Assembly: GCA_036394195.1 (NCBI GenBank)
Contig: DASWFO010000297.1
Location: forward strand, 1 to 8,315
Length of the DNA: 8,315 nt
Reading direction: 5' to 3'
Source of the DNA: DATJPD01 sp036394195
GTDB lineage: Bacteria > Pseudomonadota > Alphaproteobacteria > CACIAM-22H2
The notes under the pieces were generated by a model. The model worked only from the letters and a program-made list of their open reading frames with translations. It did no database searches and was not told the origin of the DNA. The position numbers and the translations under genes were made by a program. Positions 6,806 through 8,315 of this stretch are shown here, piece after piece. Positions within the stretch are counted from its first letter, which is position 1. Each line of letters starts with the position of its first letter.

Positions 6806-7884
6806 GGTCAGGCATTATGACCGCCTTGCCCCGCGTCGCGATCGTGCTTGCCGCATTCGCAGCGACTCACGCGAATGGGCAGTCGTGTGGAAAAGCCGTT
6901 GCCTCTGCGACCGAAAAGGACGCATTCACCGATCGCAGTTGGATCAATAGCAATGCGGTCATATACGGCGCCAGCTCGCATGATGGGATATTCCGGCTCC
7001 GCCTTGGATCGAATCAGCAGACCCAGATCGGTAGTCACGCAGCTCATACGCTGTACGACTTCAAAATGTCGCCGCGCAGAGAGTGGTTGTTCTATTTTCT
7101 GGACGAGCCGTCCCGCGGCCAGCCCACTTACTGGCTATACAATGTTACGACCGAAGAGGAGCGGCAGTTAAGGTCGGTTCCCAAATACTCTTCAGATTTC
7201 GTGTTCTCGCCAGACGAAACGAAGATTGCGTGGACGCCGCGCCCGGGCGATCCGGACGCTGTTTATGTGGCGACCCTTAGCACGTTCGAAACCCGCAGCT
7301 TCCCGCTCCATCTTAGTGAGCCCAGTGGCTCTTCGACCCTCCTCGGCTTGGCGTGGTCGGACAACGGCGATCGGGTGCTGTTTGGACAGCGACCACGCGA
7401 CGGGCGCGAAACGTTCTGGAGCCTTGATCCGATCTTTGGGCGGTTAAGCCCCGTTACCGGCCAGCGCGAAGGACGACCAGAAACAGGCGATCTGAGAATT
7501 CGCTACAGCGAAAATGGCATTGCAATTGGTGCCGATTGCATTCTATGCGGCCGCCCACGCGGCGTATCAGATATTGAACTTCTGGGCGGGGCGCAGGCCT
7601 CTGTGAAACAAAGACGCCAGCTCATCGTCACGAAACCTGGATCTGGACCAAAAGTTGTGGCGGAGATTCCAACTGAGCCGCAGCCGGAGCCGACGATATC
7701 ATCTGACGGCACGCAGGCGACCGTGGTGGCACTGGGATGTATGACACATTCTCTCGCACTGCTCGGCTCGATCGATGATCGTTACATCATCTATGACTTG
7801 GATCAGGAGTATTGGGTGTACGGGGCCATTGAGGATCGGAAGGCACAGCTGACAAACAGACCGGGAACATTTCTTGTCTGGTAA
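6802..7884 (+). CDS. Secreted WD40/TolB-like beta-propeller protein of unknown function
   Basis: This 360-residue protein begins with a likely Sec signal peptide: basic MRSGIMTALPR, a hydrophobic core VAIVLAAFAA, then THANGQS with probable cleavage near residue 26. The mature part has recurring strand-turn repeats of the PD40/TolB type: FKMSPRREWLFYF (87-99), FVFSPDETKIAWTP (133-146), LAWSDNGDRVLFGQ (183-196), and PTISSDGTQATVVAL (297-311). This suggests a periplasmic beta-propeller of four to six blades. No catalytic motif is visible. A C-x-x-C pair lies at 246-249 (DCILCG). The ATG at 6802 overlaps the hyuB stop (ATGA) and follows AAGGA at 6788-6792. An ATG at 6817 with GAGG upstream is an alternative. 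Codons are less G/C-rich than in hyuA/hyuB, which suggests a different history. Export of this product is odd beside cytoplasmic enzymes. I do not recognise the family. Confidence 0.75.
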   Translation: MRSGIMTALPRVAIVLAAFAATHANGQSCGKAVASATEKDAFTDRSWINSNAVIYGASSHDGIFRLRLGSNQQTQIGSHAAHTLYDFKMSPRREWLFYFLDEPSRGQPTYWLYNVTTEEERQLRSVPKYSSDFVFSPDETKIAWTPRPGDPDAVYVATLSTFETRSFPLHLSEPSGSSTLLGLAWSDNGDRVLFGQRPRDGRETFWSLDPIFGRLSPVTGQREGRPETGDLRIRYSENGIAIGADCILCGRPRGVSDIELLGGAQASVKQRRQLIVTKPGSGPKVVAEIPTEPQPEPTISSDGTQATVVALGCMTHSLALLGSIDDRYIIYDLDQEYWVYGAIEDRKAQLTNRPGTFLVW

Positions 7885-7897
7885 CGTCTTGTAGCCG

Positions 7898-7978
7898 TCA
7901 ATTCGGCGCGATGCCGGCCGCCCTGACCAGCACGGCGTTGGTCTTGATCTCGTTGTGGATGTACTCGTCGAACGTCTT
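7898..7978 (-). pseudogene. 3' remnant of a Bug/TctC-family periplasmic solute-binding protein
   Basis: On the minus strand, 26 codons ending in TGA (7898-7900) read KTFDEYIHNEIKTNAVLV then RAAGIAPN. This resembles the C-terminus of tripartite tricarboxylate (Bug/TctC) binding proteins, which end in F-x-x-[FY]-[IV]-x-x-E-I-x-x-x-x-x-[VL]-[VIL]-[KR]-x-A-G-I-x-P. Upstream the same frame turns into non-family sequence (RCDCRRV) and then runs antisense-like through the neighbouring regulator gene, so the body of the gene is gone. These binding proteins normally bind carboxylates in the periplasm. A full copy may once have stood here and been cut by the insertion or recombination that brought in the small regulator. 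The match is short and made from memory. Confidence 0.45.
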
Positions 7979-7995
7979 GCGGCAGTCGCACCGCC

Positions 7996-8277
7996 TCACG
8001 CAGCGCGCTTGACGGTAATCCGTGGCTTAAGGCCGCCGGCGGCGGCCATGTCGACGAGCATGTCGAGAGAAAACAGATCGATCCGGCCGCGCACAAGGTC
8101 CGAAATCCGGGGCTGCGTTACGCCGAACTTGGCGGCGGCCTGCCGCTGCGTCCAGGCGGAGCGCCGGATCAATTCCGAGAGCTCGATCATCAGGGCGGAG
8201 CGCGCACGCAGGCTTGCAGCGGCGTGGCGGGTATCCTCTATCGCCTCCCATACGCTGTCAAAACGCCGCGCTTTCAT
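7996..8277 (-). CDS. XRE-family HTH regulator, HigA-like antitoxin type (COG5606-like)
   Basis: This 93-residue DNA-binding protein starts MKARRFDSVWEAIEDT. It has a helix-turn-helix at about 43-64 (TQRQAAAKFGVTQPRISDLV) followed by RGRIDLFSLDMLVDMA. It closely resembles small XRE proteins that act as antitoxins for RelE/HigB-type toxins or stand alone as autoregulators. The ATG at 8275-8277 is chosen over the upstream in-frame TTG at 8290-8292 because that codon lies beside the -10 box. A well-formed promoter and a near-perfect palindrome sit directly before it, which suggests self-repression. No toxin gene is visible: downstream lies only the Bug/TctC scrap, and upstream comes the promoter and the window edge. 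It is therefore either a solitary regulator or the surviving half of a module. Confidence 0.85.
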   Translation of the reverse strand: MKARRFDSVWEAIEDTRHAAASLRARSALMIELSELIRRSAWTQRQAAAKFGVTQPRISDLVRGRIDLFSLDMLVDMAAAGGLKPRITVKRAA

Positions 8278-8283
8278 CGGCAG

Positions 8284-8312
8284 ATTATACAAAAATTTGT
8301 ATAAGCCGACAA
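8284..8312 (-). promoter_or_regulatory. Sigma-70-like promoter for the XRE gene, predicted leaderless transcript
   Basis: On the minus strand, TTGTCG (8307-8312) and a perfect TATAAT (8284-8289) are separated by 17 bases, the ideal spacing. The expected transcription start, about seven bases further, falls on or next to the A of the ATG at 8277. The six bases between the -10 box and the ATG (CTGCCG) have no Shine-Dalgarno. The message is therefore probably leaderless. Confidence 0.65.
8285..8304. promoter_or_regulatory. Palindromic operator overlapping the XRE promoter
   Basis: TTATACAAA (8285-8293) and TTTGTATAA (8296-8304) are perfect inverted arms around a central AA. The site covers the spacer and most of the -10 box. 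It is the natural binding site for the XRE protein, whose occupancy would block RNA polymerase and give autorepression. AT-rich palindromes of this size stand out against the high-GC background. Confidence 0.7.
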
Positions 8313-8315
8313 ACC

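Noticed and set aside
8278..8292. TTG start adding five residues to the XRE regulator
   Set aside because: The codon sits against the -10 TATAAT and would lie upstream of the predicted transcription start.

Overview
The window looks like a piece of an alphaproteobacterial chromosome, probably Hyphomicrobiales or a relative. This rests on the very high GC content, the strong third-position G/C bias, the G/C-rich paired palindromes at 2411-2518 and the accessory-metabolism gene types. No rRNA, tRNA, CRISPR array or intact mobile element is visible.

Layout: (1) 1-153 is the last 50 codons of an RND-type efflux pump, read rightwards. (2) 154-499 holds no convincing complete gene. It has an orphan ribosome-binding site plus start codon with an 18-codon frame, a weak hairpin and a probable degenerate intergenic repeat. 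(3) 500-1336, minus strand, is a class I SAM-dependent methyltransferase. (4) 1337-1484 is a divergent control region with a regularly spaced series of GTTCG/CGAAC half-sites. (5) 1485-2402 is a BKACE/DUF849 beta-keto acid cleavage enzyme. (6) 2403-2546 contains two strong palindromes. (7) 2547-7884 is a tight three-gene run with 4-bp ATGA overlaps: a HyuA-type ATPase subunit, a HyuB-type subunit with an unusual C-terminal extension, and a secreted beta-propeller-like protein of more ordinary base composition. (8) 7898-7978, minus strand, is a 3' scrap resembling the C-terminus of a Bug/TctC periplasmic binding protein. (9) 7996-8277, minus strand, is a small XRE/HigA-like regulator with its own promoter and palindromic operator, apparently translated from a leaderless message.

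The most interesting idea is metabolic. HyuA/HyuB proteins include the ATP-dependent acetone and acetophenone carboxylases, which make beta-keto acids from ketones. Here HyuB carries a C-terminal domain that resembles the separate gamma subunit (AcxC) of acetone carboxylase, with its zinc cysteines mostly lost. Next door lies an enzyme of the family that cleaves beta-keto acids with acetyl-CoA. Together they could form a ketone carboxylation and beta-keto acid cleavage route. The substrate is unknown and this reading is inference. The BKACE homologue also lacks one of the usual zinc-binding histidines, so either its chemistry or its role may differ from the characterised members.
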